Notes under the pieces: generated by a model
Told to the model about the DNA's origin: nothing
Seen by the model: the letters and a program-made list of their open reading frames with translations, nothing else
Databases searched by the model: none
In this document: piece by piece, positions 19,976-31,549 of the stretch
Layout: each line of letters starts with the position of its first letter
Numbering within the stretch: the first letter of the stretch is position 1
Translations under genes and position numbers: made by a program
DNA from: Archangium lipolyticum
GTDB taxonomy: Bacteria > Myxococcota > Myxococcia > Myxococcales > Myxococcaceae
Length of the DNA: 64,000 nucleotides
Direction of reading: 5' to 3'
Assembly (NCBI RefSeq): GCF_024623785.1
Contig: NZ_JANKBZ010000006.1
Location: 1 to 64,000 of the forward strand

Positions 19976-21754
19976 TCACTGCACCGCGAAGATCAGGTCG
20001 TCGTGGTCGTCGTAGGCGCCGGTGCTGCACGAGGACGCGCTGCCCTGGTAGCGGAAGTTGGCGCGGATGGCCTGCAGGGTTCCGGTGGGCAGCGTGTACG
20101 TGGCGGAGATGGTCTGCGCGCCGGTGCCGCTCGGGCTGAACGTGCCGATGAGCGTCCAGGTGGGGGTGTTGGCGTTGGCCGCGTAGTACAGGTCCAGCTT
20201 GTCCGCCGTGCTGGAGTAGGCCCACACCTTCGCCTCGATCTTCACCTGCTTGCCGGCGGTCAGCTTCGTGCCGTCCACCGAGGACACCTTGAGGGCGTCA
20301 TTCGACTCGTCGGAGTGGTAGGTGCCCGAGGTGCCGTCCGCGCAGGTGGACTTGATGGTGTTGGGCGCGTTCGCCTCGGGGCCCCGGCTGGCGCGGCCGT
20401 TGAGCAGCGTGCCCGAGTCACAGCCGATACCCACCGTGGCGCACTTGGGGGCCTTCAGCGTCGCGTCGTAGGTCGCCACGGGGATGGTGCTGCCACCACC
20501 GTCACCACCCGTGGGGGGCGGGGTGTTGCCGGTCGTCGCGCCCTTGGCCACCTCACCGATGAAGGCCACGGCGAGCTTGGCGAACTTCACCGAGTTGGCC
20601 GCGGTGCCACCCATGTACGTCAGCGTGTCGCCCGTGGTGTGGATCTTCGAGTTGCTCGTGCTCATCGTCGCCTCGAAGGGCATCGTGGCCGGGTAGCCCG
20701 CGCTGTTCCACGAGGCGTGGTCCGAGCAGCCGTAGCCGCAGGTGATGTTGGTGTAGGTCATCCCCGGCAGGTACGTGGAGATGAGGCTGGTGGTGAGGGT
20801 GTTGAGCGAGGCGTTGGTGTTGTCCGTCACCATGGCGAAGTCGTAGCTGGAGCCCTTGTAGTTGGTCATGTCCAGCTGCAGCACGCCCACCACGTTCACG
20901 TTGCTGCTCTTGTGCGAGTTGGCGATGGCCGACGAGCCATACAGACCCACCTCCTCGGCGGCGTAGGCCATGAACTTCACCGTACGCGCCGGCTTGTAGC
21001 CATTGGCGACGGCCGCCCGGAAGGCCTCGGTGACCGAGGCGACGCCCGAGGCGTCGTCATCCGCGCCCGGCGCCGCGCCGGTGGAGCTGCTCTGGTTGAT
21101 GGAGTCCAGGTGGCCGCCGACGACCACCACCTCGCCGGGCAGCGTGGTGCCCTGGATGGTGGCGATGACGGACGGCTGCAACCAGGAGTGCGTGAAGAAC
21201 TCCACGGTGATGTCGGAACGCCCGTCGGCGATGGTGGTCCACTGGTCCTTGAGCCACGTGGCCGCGTCCGCGCCCGACTGCACGTTGTAGCGGCGCGTCG
21301 TCCAGTTGGTGGACAGCGTGTTGATGGTGTTGCGGATGTTGAGCTCCTGCACCGAGCCCATCATCGCGTTCACCGACGGGGCGTTGTTGATGTTGTAGGA
21401 GATGAGGCTCGCCGCCAGGGACTGCTGCGGCGCGCCGGCCTTCTCCACCTCCGCCAGCGCCTGGGCCTCCGTCTCATGGGCGATGAAGCCCGCGCACCGG
21501 TGGAGCTTGTCGTGCATCACCGCCGCCAGCTTGTCGATCTGCGACTCGCGCACGCGCAGCACCGCCACTCCCCCCTTCTCGCGCACCGCGGCGGGCAGCT
21601 CCGTCCCCTGGGACCGGAACGAGGTGCGCACGGGCGCCAGCGCGTCCGAGCCAATGGTGATCCACACCTCCTTGTCCTTCGGGGCCTCCGCGAAAGCGGG
21701 CGTGGCGGCACACGCGAGCCACACCGCGACCGGACCGAACTTGCTCATCGCCAT
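19976..21754 (-). CDS. Secreted M28-family zinc aminopeptidase
   Basis: 592 residues with signal peptide (VAVWLACAATPAFAE) and GAGGAG before the ATG. The M28 catalytic core spans about 190-420. Visible zinc and catalytic residues are His in GGHLDS, the bridging Asp in GADDDASG, the Glu pair in AAEEVGLYGS, the Asp in LQLDM and the His in KIHTTGD. The N-terminal 110 residues look like a propeptide-type domain. A C-terminal jelly-roll-like region (about 455-592) follows a Gly/Pro linker and may aid secretion or binding. It probably releases N-terminal amino acids from peptides during predation or scavenging. Confidence 0.9.
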   Translation of the reverse strand: MAMSKFGPVAVWLACAATPAFAEAPKDKEVWITIGSDALAPVRTSFRSQGTELPAAVREKGGVAVLRVRESQIDKLAAVMHDKLHRCAGFIAHETEAQALAEVEKAGAPQQSLAASLISYNINNAPSVNAMMGSVQELNIRNTINTLSTNWTTRRYNVQSGADAATWLKDQWTTIADGRSDITVEFFTHSWLQPSVIATIQGTTLPGEVVVVGGHLDSINQSSSTGAAPGADDDASGVASVTEAFRAAVANGYKPARTVKFMAYAAEEVGLYGSSAIANSHKSSNVNVVGVLQLDMTNYKGSSYDFAMVTDNTNASLNTLTTSLISTYLPGMTYTNITCGYGCSDHASWNSAGYPATMPFEATMSTSNSKIHTTGDTLTYMGGTAANSVKFAKLAVAFIGEVAKGATTGNTPPPTGGDGGGSTIPVATYDATLKAPKCATVGIGCDSGTLLNGRASRGPEANAPNTIKSTCADGTSGTYHSDESNDALKVSSVDGTKLTAGKQVKIEAKVWAYSSTADKLDLYYAANANTPTWTLIGTFSPSGTGAQTISATYTLPTGTLQAIRANFRYQGSASSCSTGAYDDHDDLIFAVQ

Positions 21755-22172
21755 GAACTTCTCCTCGGCACTGGATGCTTCTGGGTGGGGGGACCACGAA
21801 CCGGGTCGGTCCCGGCTCGTGGGAAAGCCTGACTAATCAGGCTGACGAGAACTTATTGCACGCATAGCGTCTCCGGAAATAACCTATAGTGTAGGATTCC
21901 AGACTCGCCATATGGCGCCACGAGACACTTCACCAGATGGGGTGACCGGGGACGTCACTTCTGGAAGTCCGCCCTGTGAAGGCTGTAGGAGGTGTCGGAC
22001 ATGAGCTCCGCACCCGCTCCGTACGACCTGGGAAGTGGGGCCCAACGCCTGGCCGGACGCGAGGCGGCGCGGCTGCACGAGGCCCACCCGGCGATGCCGC
22101 GCACGGCCGCGCATTCGTGGTAGCACGGGCTCACGGGCCGGACTTCCCCGGCACCGCGACAGGGTTTCAAGG
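21755..22172. other. Divergent intergenic region between M28 peptidase and SET genes
   Basis: This 418-bp stretch contains no convincing gene. It holds an inverted repeat at 21826-21843 and an AT-richer segment at about 21845-21915, unusual for the window, which probably includes the peptidase promoter. The SET gene has only a weak AGGG before its ATG. Confidence 0.5.
21826..21843. promoter_or_regulatory. Inverted repeat upstream of the M28 peptidase gene
   Basis: AGCCTGA and TCAGGCT form perfect 7-bp arms around CTAA, about 72 bp upstream of the peptidase ATG. It could be an operator or a leader hairpin. No regulator gene is adjacent. Confidence 0.35.
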
Positions 22173-22595
22173 ATGCAGGCAGGCGAGGCGCTCTTCGTTC
22201 ATCCAGGGCTGAGGGTCCGGCCGTGCGAGTGGGGCTATGGCGTCTTCACGGACGAGCCCATTCCCGAGGGGACCATCATCGAGGAGTGCCATTACCTGAA
22301 GGTGCCCTTCCGCTCGGTGCGCACCTCCGCGCTCTCGGACTACGTGTTCAACATCGAGTGGGGTCCGCACGAAGAGGACCGGGGCGGCGAGTGGGTGTCG
22401 ATCGTGATGGGGTTCGGGATGATCTACAACCACTCGCAGGAGCCCAACGTGTCGTACTACCGGGGCTACCAGAAGGGGGCGGCGCCCAAGGACGTCTTCA
22501 CCTTCTACGCCCTGCGTGACATCGAGCCCGGCGAGCAGTTGTGCATCAGCTACGGCGAGAACTGGTGGAAGACGCGCGGGCAGGAGATGCCCTGA
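22173..22595 (+). CDS. Small SET-domain protein
   Basis: 140 residues from the ATG at 22173. The SET core is complete in outline: WGYGVFTDEPIPEGTIIEE (the GxG cofactor region), YNHSQEPN (the NHS motif that forms part of the pseudoknot) and DIEPGEQLCISYGENWW (the ELxxxY-like block with the catalytic Tyr). SET proteins are lysine methyltransferases using S-adenosylmethionine. Small bacterial SET proteins of this form are common and mostly uncharacterised. Starts further upstream would add an Arg-rich segment that looks non-coding. The target protein is unknown. Confidence 0.8.
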   Translation: MQAGEALFVHPGLRVRPCEWGYGVFTDEPIPEGTIIEECHYLKVPFRSVRTSALSDYVFNIEWGPHEEDRGGEWVSIVMGFGMIYNHSQEPNVSYYRGYQKGAAPKDVFTFYALRDIEPGEQLCISYGENWWKTRGQEMP

Positions 22596-22649
22596 GGGTC
22601 TGGGGCCTGTTGCTTGTCGCTGCTTCGGGCCCCGTGACATAAACCGGGC

Positions 22650-24341
22650 ATGCGCATTGGACGACTAGGACTCATGAGTCTGGCCACGCTGTTGGCCGCG
22701 TGCCCGGGGAAGGATCCGGAGCCCGCCCCCAAGCAGTACCGCGTGGGCGGCACCCTCAACGGCCTCTCTGGAAGCCTCACCCTCCAACTCAACGGACAAC
22801 AGAGCCTCACCCGCACGGCGGATGGGCCGTTCTCGTTCGAGACCCCCCTGGACGACCAGAGCAACTACGCGGTGACGGTGGCCACCCAACCGCCGGAGCA
22901 GCAGTGTACGGTGGAGAATGGGACGGGCAAGGTCTCGGGCGCGGACGTGAGCTCCGTCCAGGTGCGCTGCGCGGGGAGCACGTACTCGGTCGGCGGCACC
23001 GTGCAGGGCCTGGGCGGCCCCCTCGAGCTCAAGCTCGGCGATGAGGTGCTCCGGGTCACCCAGGAGGGCCGCTTCACCTTCACGACGAAGCTGGCGAAGG
23101 GCGGCGCGTACGCGGTGAGCGTGGCCACCCTGCCCCAGGGCCAGCGCTGCTCCGTGTCGAACGGGAGCGGAACGGTGGCCGGCAACGTGGAGGACATCTC
23201 CATCCGGTGCACCTACTGGTACGCGCTGGACAACTTCCAGGCCGCCAGGGTCGTCATCGGGCAGGACGACTTCACCAGCGATGCGCCCAACCGGGAAGGC
23301 GACCCGGGCGCGAACACCCTGAACGGACCCTGGGGCAACCCGACGTTCGCGAACGGCCGGCTCTACATCCCGGACCAGGGCAACAACCGCGTCCTCGGCT
23401 TCAACGGAGTGCCCGCGGCCAATGGCGCGCAGGCGGGCTTCGTCCTCGGTCAGCCCAACTTCACGAGCGACGCGACCGGCGTCGGTCAGTCGGGCGTCGG
23501 ACACCCCGAGGGACTCTCCAGCGACGGCAGCCGGCTGGCGGTGGCGGACCTGGACAACAACCGCGTCCTCCTCTACAGCGTGCTTCCCGCGAGCACCGGG
23601 GCCATGCCCACCACGGTCATCGGGCGGGTCAGCTTCGCCGACGTGGAGCCCAATCCTCCCTGCGACCCGAGGTCGCTCCGCGGTCTGGAGGACGTGTTCA
23701 TCGGCCACGGGAAGCTGGTGGTGGCGGACAGTGGCCACAACCGTGTCCTCATCTGGAACACGATTCCCACCACGAATGGAGCACCGGCGGACCTCGTTCT
23801 CGGGCAGGGCTCGTTCACCACGTGCACCGAGAACGACGCGGATGGCGACGGCACGCGGGACGCAACCCCCTCCGCCTCCACGATGTGGCTCCCCACGGGC
23901 GTCTGGACGGACGGCACCCGCCTGGTGGTGGCCGACTACGTGAACAACCGCGTCCTCCTCTGGAACAGCTTCCCGACCCGGAACGGCCAGCCCGCGGACG
24001 TGGTGCTGGGTCAGCAGGACTTCACTTCGCGTGAATCGGCCACTTCCGCGAGCCGGATGAGCTCGCCCTACTTCATCGCCGCCACCGGGCTGCAGCTCTT
24101 CGTGGCCGACAACCAGAACAACCGGGTGCTGGGGTGGAACCAGTTCCCCACCACCAATGGGGCCCCAGCGGACCTCGTCCTCGGACAGGCGGACTTCGAC
24201 TCCGCGAACCCGCAGGACCCGGCCACCCGGGCCACGAGCGCCCGGAGCCTCCGCAGCCCGAGCGGATTGCATCTGGCGTGGCCCCACGTGGTGGTCTCGG
24301 ATTACGGCGCAAACCGCGTCCTCGTCTTCGAGAGCCGCTGA
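22650..24341 (+). CDS. NHL-type beta-propeller lipoprotein
   Basis: 563 residues. The lipobox is LLAAC with Cys18. Two tandem beta-sandwich repeats (about 30-105 and 110-187) share the pattern YxVGGTxxGLxGxLxLxL and end with a Cys before the next unit. The rest is a propeller with NHL-like blades marked by repeated NNRVLxWN and ADxVLGQxxF units, at least five copies. Such proteins bind other proteins, carbohydrates or surfaces. Function is not known. A GC-rich hairpin follows the stop. Confidence 0.8.
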   Translation: MRIGRLGLMSLATLLAACPGKDPEPAPKQYRVGGTLNGLSGSLTLQLNGQQSLTRTADGPFSFETPLDDQSNYAVTVATQPPEQQCTVENGTGKVSGADVSSVQVRCAGSTYSVGGTVQGLGGPLELKLGDEVLRVTQEGRFTFTTKLAKGGAYAVSVATLPQGQRCSVSNGSGTVAGNVEDISIRCTYWYALDNFQAARVVIGQDDFTSDAPNREGDPGANTLNGPWGNPTFANGRLYIPDQGNNRVLGFNGVPAANGAQAGFVLGQPNFTSDATGVGQSGVGHPEGLSSDGSRLAVADLDNNRVLLYSVLPASTGAMPTTVIGRVSFADVEPNPPCDPRSLRGLEDVFIGHGKLVVADSGHNRVLIWNTIPTTNGAPADLVLGQGSFTTCTENDADGDGTRDATPSASTMWLPTGVWTDGTRLVVADYVNNRVLLWNSFPTRNGQPADVVLGQQDFTSRESATSASRMSSPYFIAATGLQLFVADNQNNRVLGWNQFPTTNGAPADLVLGQADFDSANPQDPATRATSARSLRSPSGLHLAWPHVVVSDYGANRVLVFESR

Positions 24342-24349
24342 GCCTCCCT

Positions 24350-24388
24350 GCCCGCCCGCCTGCCCTCCATTGGAGCGGGTGGGCGGGC
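24350..24388 (+). terminator. GC-rich hairpin after the NHL lipoprotein gene
   Basis: GCCCGCCC at 24350-24357 pairs with GGGCGGGC at 24381-24388, with further imperfect pairing inside. It starts 9 bp after the stop codon. No T-run follows, so terminator strength is uncertain. Confidence 0.4.
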
Positions 24389-24602
24389 CCGGGTTCCATG
24401 CCCGGAGGGGGAACCCCCTCCTCGTGAAGGCAGACCCTCCTAGTTGGCCACGCATTATGCGATCTCCCCCGTCCATGTATGATCATGGACACTGGTGGGA
24501 AAAAAAGGGGATGGGAGCGGAAGCTCCGTCTTCCGGAGCAGCTGCCGGCGCCCTCTCGCGTTCCCCCGGTTCGTGAATGCTTCGTAGGGGACGTGGCCGC
24601 AC

Positions 24603-27560
<2,958 letters not shown>

Positions 27561-27580
27561 GACGAGCCGTGAGAAGGGTG

Positions 27581-28780
27581 ATGAACAGGTCCAAGATCGC
27601 TCTCGCCGTATCGGTGGTGCTCCTGACGCTGTGGGCGGTGCCCGCGGAGGCCCAGGGCCCCGGCGCCCGGCAACGGACGGGCTCCGTGAAGACAGCCGGC
27701 GTCAAGCAGTCCGGCGCCAGGCAACGCACCCGGGGCAAGCCGCGGGCCGAAGCCTCGCAGCCGCCCGCTTCCGAGCAGCCCGTCTCCGAGCCGTCCGCTC
27801 CCGAGCCCGCCGCCCTGCCCGAGCCCGCCGCTCCGCAGGCGGACACCGCGCTCGAGCCGCTCCGCGAGCGTCCCTGGGCCAAGGGCGTCCCGAAGGAGAA
27901 GCAGGACAGCGCGCTCGAGCTCTTCCGGGAGGGCAACACCCTCCTCAAGGAGTCCGTCTTCGTGCCGGCCGCCGACAAGTACCGCAAGGCGCTGGCGCTC
28001 TGGGACCACCCGGCCATCCACTACAACCTGGCGCTGGTGTTGATGAACCTGGACCAGCCCATCGAGGTGCACGAGCACCTGGTGGCGGCGCTGCGCTATG
28101 GCCCGGATCCGCTCGAGAAGGAGAAGTTCGAGTACGCCCGCAACTACAAGAGCCTCATCGAGAAGCAGCTCGCCCGGGTGGACATCTCCTGTGAGACGCC
28201 CGGGGCCATCGTGACGATGGATGGCCAGACGCTGTTCACCGGCCCGGGGCGCTACACGGGCCTGGTGCGGCCCGGCGCGCACAGCATCGTCGCGACCCTG
28301 CAGGGCTACGCGACCAGCGACCAGAGCCGCACGCTGCTGCCCGGCGAGACGACGACGCTGGACATGAAGATGCTCAAGGCCGAGGAGCTCATCCGGTACC
28401 GCCGGAAGTGGGCCGCCCCGATGCCCTGGTTGGTGATGGGCGCGGGCGTGGCCGTGGCGGCGGGCAGCGGCTGGCTCCACCTGCAGGCCCGCGACAACAT
28501 CGATACCTTCTCGGCGGGCATCACGGAGTGCGGCGGCTGCAAGCCGACCCCGGACCTCTCCGCCACGCTCAGCCGTGGAAACCTGCTGCAGAACGCGGCC
28601 ATCGGCGGGTACGCCGTTGGCGGCGCCGCGCTCATCACCGGCGCGGTGCTCGTCTATCTCAATCAACCACAGCCCTACCGCATCGACGACCCCAGCCAGC
28701 CCGTGGAGAAGGAGAAGGTGAGCGTCACGCCCCTCCTCGGCGGTGGCTCGGGTGGCGTGCTGGCCACGTTCCGTTTCTGA
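27581..28780 (+). CDS. TPR/PEGA-like envelope protein
   Basis: 399 residues starting 20 bp after the kinase stop. It has a signal peptide (LAVSVVLLTLWAVPAEAQ), then a Ser/Pro/Ala-rich linker, a TPR-like helical region (about 105-170; LFREGNTLLKESVFVPAADKY) and a PEGA-like beta unit (about 203-255; GAIVTMDGQTLFTGPGRYTG). Two hydrophobic helices follow (PWLVMGAGVAVAAGSG and IGGYAVGGAALITGAVLVYL). PEGA domains usually bind envelope surfaces, and this architecture is common beside myxobacterial kinases. It may be a substrate or partner of the upstream kinase. No enzymatic motif is seen. Confidence 0.78.
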   Translation: MNRSKIALAVSVVLLTLWAVPAEAQGPGARQRTGSVKTAGVKQSGARQRTRGKPRAEASQPPASEQPVSEPSAPEPAALPEPAAPQADTALEPLRERPWAKGVPKEKQDSALELFREGNTLLKESVFVPAADKYRKALALWDHPAIHYNLALVLMNLDQPIEVHEHLVAALRYGPDPLEKEKFEYARNYKSLIEKQLARVDISCETPGAIVTMDGQTLFTGPGRYTGLVRPGAHSIVATLQGYATSDQSRTLLPGETTTLDMKMLKAEELIRYRRKWAAPMPWLVMGAGVAVAAGSGWLHLQARDNIDTFSAGITECGGCKPTPDLSATLSRGNLLQNAAIGGYAVGGAALITGAVLVYLNQPQPYRIDDPSQPVEKEKVSVTPLLGGGSGGVLATFRF

Positions 28781-28788
28781 GGTCCACG

Positions 28789-31173
28789 ATGAGACGAGAG
28801 CCTCCTTCCTTCGTTCGCTCCGGCCACTCCGCCCTGCTCGCGCTGGCGCTCCTGGCCCTGCCCCTCCTCTCCGCGTGCTTCGAGCCCACGACCGTGGCCT
28901 GCCCCGCGGGGCTCTACTGCCCCGCCGGCCAGAAGTGCGCCGCCAGGCAGGAGATCTGCCTCAAGACCGACTGCGGCGACGGCATCATCCAGCTGGGTGA
29001 GGTCTGTGACGATGGCAACATCGTCGACGGTGATGGCTGTAGCCGCACCTGCGCGTCGAACGAGATCTGCGGCAACAAGGTGGTGGACATCGCCGCCGGT
29101 GAGAAGTGCGACGATGGCAACACCAAGAGCGGCGATGACTGCAGCTCCGACTGCCGCTCCAACGAGGTGTGCGGCAACAGCATCGTGGACACGGCCGTGG
29201 GCGAGGTCTGCGATGACGGCAACACGCGCTCGGGTGACGGCTGCAGCGCCGACTGCCTGTCCGCCGAGGTGTGCGGCAATGGCATCACGGACACCGCCAA
29301 GGGCGAGCTCTGTGACGACGGCAACAACGAGAGCGGTGATGGCTGCAGCGGCAACTGCAAGTCCAACGAGACGTGCGGCAATGGCATCACGGACACCGCC
29401 AAGGGCGAGGTGTGCGACGACGGCAACAACGTGAGCGGCGACGACTGCAGCTCCGACTGCCGGTCCGACGAGACGTGCGGCAACAACATCATCGACGACA
29501 TCCGGGGCGAGGTGTGTGACGACGGCAACAACGTGAGCGGCGACAACTGCAGCGCCGACTGCCGCTCGAGCGAAGGTTGCGGCAACGGCGTGCGAGACCC
29601 GGAAGAGGACTGCGACGCCAAGGGCGAGTCGGCCACCTGCAACGCCAACTGCACGCTGCGCCGCTGCGGCGACTCCATCCTGAACCGGACGGCCGGAGAG
29701 CAGTGCGACACGGGAGGCGAATCGGAGACCTGCAACAACAACTGCACCGCGGTGGCCTGCGGTGATGGCATCGTGAACACCACCGCCCACGAGCAGTGCG
29801 ATGTCGTCGGCGGCGGGGACACCACCAGTTGCGACAGCGACTGCACCATCGCCTACTGCGGTGACAACCGGGTCAACCCCGTCCGGGGCGAGCTGTGCGA
29901 TTCGGGCGCCCGGAACACCGCCACCTGCAACGCCGACTGCACCCCGGCCGCTTGCGGCGACAGGTTCCTCAACACGGCGGCCAACGAGGTGTGCGACGAA
30001 GGTCCGAGCTCGCCCAACTGCGACCCCGACTGCACGCCGGCCTTCTGCGGTGACAATCTCATCAACGTCGTCAGGGGCGAGAGGTGCGACGACGGCAACT
30101 CCCGGAGCGATGACGATTGCCTCGACACGTGCCAGCCCAACGTCTGCGGCGACAGCATCCTCAACGTCTCCGGTCCCTCGCACCCCGAGGCCTGCGACGA
30201 CGGCAACACCACGACCGAGAGCAGCTGTCCCTATGGCACCGCGGAGTGCGACCGCTGCTCCGCGGACTGCAAGACGCCCCTGCTGAACCTCCGGGGCAAT
30301 GTCTGCGGTGATGGCTCGAAGGACCCGAATCCGGCCAACGAGGCCTGCGACGACGGCAACACCACGACCGAGGCCAACTGTCCCTATGGCACCGCGAGCT
30401 GCAACAAGTGCTCCTCGGACTGCAAGACGCCCCTGCCGAACCTCCGGGGCAACATCTGCGGTGACGGCTCGAAGGACCTGGATCCGGCCAACGAGGTCTG
30501 CGACGACGGCAACACCATCAAGGAGACCGCGTGCAGGTACGGCACCCTGGACTGCAACCAGTGTGATTCGGACTGCAAGACGATCCTGGTGCTCAGGGGC
30601 AACGTCTGCGGGGATGGAGTGAAGGACACGAACCCGGCGAACGAGCAGTGTGACGACGGCAACACCAGCGCCTGCGGCACCTGCAGCTCCGACTGCAAGA
30701 CGAGGACGCTCGCGTACGCCACCGGTACCATCACCGCCGTGGCGAGCTCCGGCATCCAGGATGGCCAGACGTTCACCATCAGCGACGGCATCAACCCCCC
30801 CATCATCTTCGAGTTCGACCGGAACAACAGCCACAACAACTCCCGTGTCCCCGTCCCCGTCTCGAACAGCACCCCGGCGGATCAGATCGCCCTGGGCATC
30901 GTGACCGCCATCAACGGAGTGACCGATCCCTTCGAGATCAAGGCCACGTCCAGCGGGAACATCGTGACCCTGACCCACAACATGCAGGGGACGATCGGCA
31001 ACCAGGTCATGACCGAGACGGTCCAGGACGGCAACTTCAAGGTGAACGGAATGAAGGGCGGCGGCGGCTACGACTGCACGGAGGGCACGAAGTGCACGAC
31101 GACCGCGGACTGCGAGCGCGGCCTGACGTGCCTGGACAACACCTGCTCCACTCCTCCCGCTCCGACTCCGTAA
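28789..31173 (+). CDS. Cys-rich repeat (DUF4215-type) lipoprotein
   Basis: 794 residues from the ATG at 28789. The lipobox is LLSAC. A short Cys-rich lead-in is followed by 16 tandem units of the form CGDGxxxxxxGExCDDGNxxxGDGCSxxC, the repeat known from myxobacterial surface proteins (DUF4215-type, myxococcal Cys-rich repeat). Each unit has two to four Cys that probably form disulfides. A C-terminal beta domain (about 640-760) with the [14 protein letters not shown] element and a final Cys-rich knot follow. It is the third gene of the kinase operon and is probably exposed on the outer membrane. It may act in adhesion or ligand sensing, but this is inference. Confidence 0.85.
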   Translation: MRREPPSFVRSGHSALLALALLALPLLSACFEPTTVACPAGLYCPAGQKCAARQEICLKTDCGDGIIQLGEVCDDGNIVDGDGCSRTCASNEICGNKVVDIAAGEKCDDGNTKSGDDCSSDCRSNEVCGNSIVDTAVGEVCDDGNTRSGDGCSADCLSAEVCGNGITDTAKGELCDDGNNESGDGCSGNCKSNETCGNGITDTAKGEVCDDGNNVSGDDCSSDCRSDETCGNNIIDDIRGEVCDDGNNVSGDNCSADCRSSEGCGNGVRDPEEDCDAKGESATCNANCTLRRCGDSILNRTAGEQCDTGGESETCNNNCTAVACGDGIVNTTAHEQCDVVGGGDTTSCDSDCTIAYCGDNRVNPVRGELCDSGARNTATCNADCTPAACGDRFLNTAANEVCDEGPSSPNCDPDCTPAFCGDNLINVVRGERCDDGNSRSDDDCLDTCQPNVCGDSILNVSGPSHPEACDDGNTTTESSCPYGTAECDRCSADCKTPLLNLRGNVCGDGSKDPNPANEACDDGNTTTEANCPYGTASCNKCSSDCKTPLPNLRGNICGDGSKDLDPANEVCDDGNTIKETACRYGTLDCNQCDSDCKTILVLRGNVCGDGVKDTNPANEQCDDGNTSACGTCSSDCKTRTLAYATGTITAVASSGIQDGQTFTISDGINPPIIFEFDRNNSHNNSRVPVPVSNSTPADQIALGIVTAINGVTDPFEIKATSSGNIVTLTHNMQGTIGNQVMTETVQDGNFKVNGMKGGGGYDCTEGTKCTTTADCERGLTCLDNTCSTPPAPTP
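28971..30700 (+). repeat. 16 tandem Cys-rich coding repeats
   Basis: Within the lipoprotein gene, 16 in-frame units of about 90-150 bp each begin with TGCGGC or a similar codon pair and encode CGD/CGN...CDDGN. Units 2-6 and 13-15 are the most alike, suggesting recent local duplication, while units 7-11 are more divergent. This is a protein repeat and not a CRISPR array: the units are adjacent without spacers and encode conserved protein. Confidence 0.85.
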
Positions 31174-31549
31174 CAGCGGAGCCAGGATGAAGCCGCCGGC
31201 GCGGCCTGGTGCTCGTCGAGAGAGCGCGCCAGGACGTGGCCGGCGGTTTCGTTTCGTGCACCCCTCGCGAGTGACGGGAAGGCTTCCTCGCCAGCCCCAC
31301 CGGGCCGCCCGCCGCTCCCAGGGCCTCCGCGGAATGCTCGCTCGAGGGCCTCGGCCATCGCCCTCTCGCGGGCGTGAGGCGAGCCCTCCCCGGCCAGGAC
31401 CATCGGCCATCAACGCACGAGCGCTGGCGCTTCCTCACCGCGCGGGGGGCCACCGGAGCTTCGGGCCCATGCGGAAGCACCCCAAAAAAGAAGACGCCCG
31501 GGGCCATGGGGCTCCCGGGCGTCAGGACTTCACTGCTTCAACCGAGGGC
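31174..31549. other. Intergenic region between convergent genes
   Basis: This 376-bp stretch lies between the stop of the Cys-rich lipoprotein and the stop of the M4 protease on the opposite strand. The only clear element is the intrinsic terminator for the protease at 31484-31523. Open frames through it have poor codon-position patterns and no recognisable protein, so I call no gene. Confidence 0.5.
31484..31523 (-). terminator. Intrinsic terminator of the M4 protease gene
   Basis: GACGCCCGGG at 31493-31502 and CCCGGGCGTC at 31514-31523 form a perfect 10-bp stem. On the minus strand the stem is followed by TTCTTTTTT (31484-31492), a classic intrinsic terminator, 27 bp past the protease stop. 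Confidence 0.88.

Noticed and set aside
22035-22172. A longer start for the SET-domain protein
   Set aside because: The extra residues are Arg/Pro-rich and unlike a SET N-terminus; the ATG at 22173 begins the conserved part.
28971-30700. Possible CRISPR-like direct repeats
   Set aside because: Units are adjacent, variable in length and code for a conserved Cys-rich protein repeat; there are no spacers or cas genes.
31068-31403. A minus-strand frame of 111 residues overlapping the end of the Cys-rich lipoprotein
   Set aside because: It overlaps a supported gene and has no recognisable motif or ribosome site, though its first 60 residues look less low-complexity than most shadows.
28675-31413. 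A long minus-strand open frame opposite the Cys-rich lipoprotein
   Set aside because: It mirrors the DNA repeats of the plus-strand gene and has no signal peptide or domain pattern.
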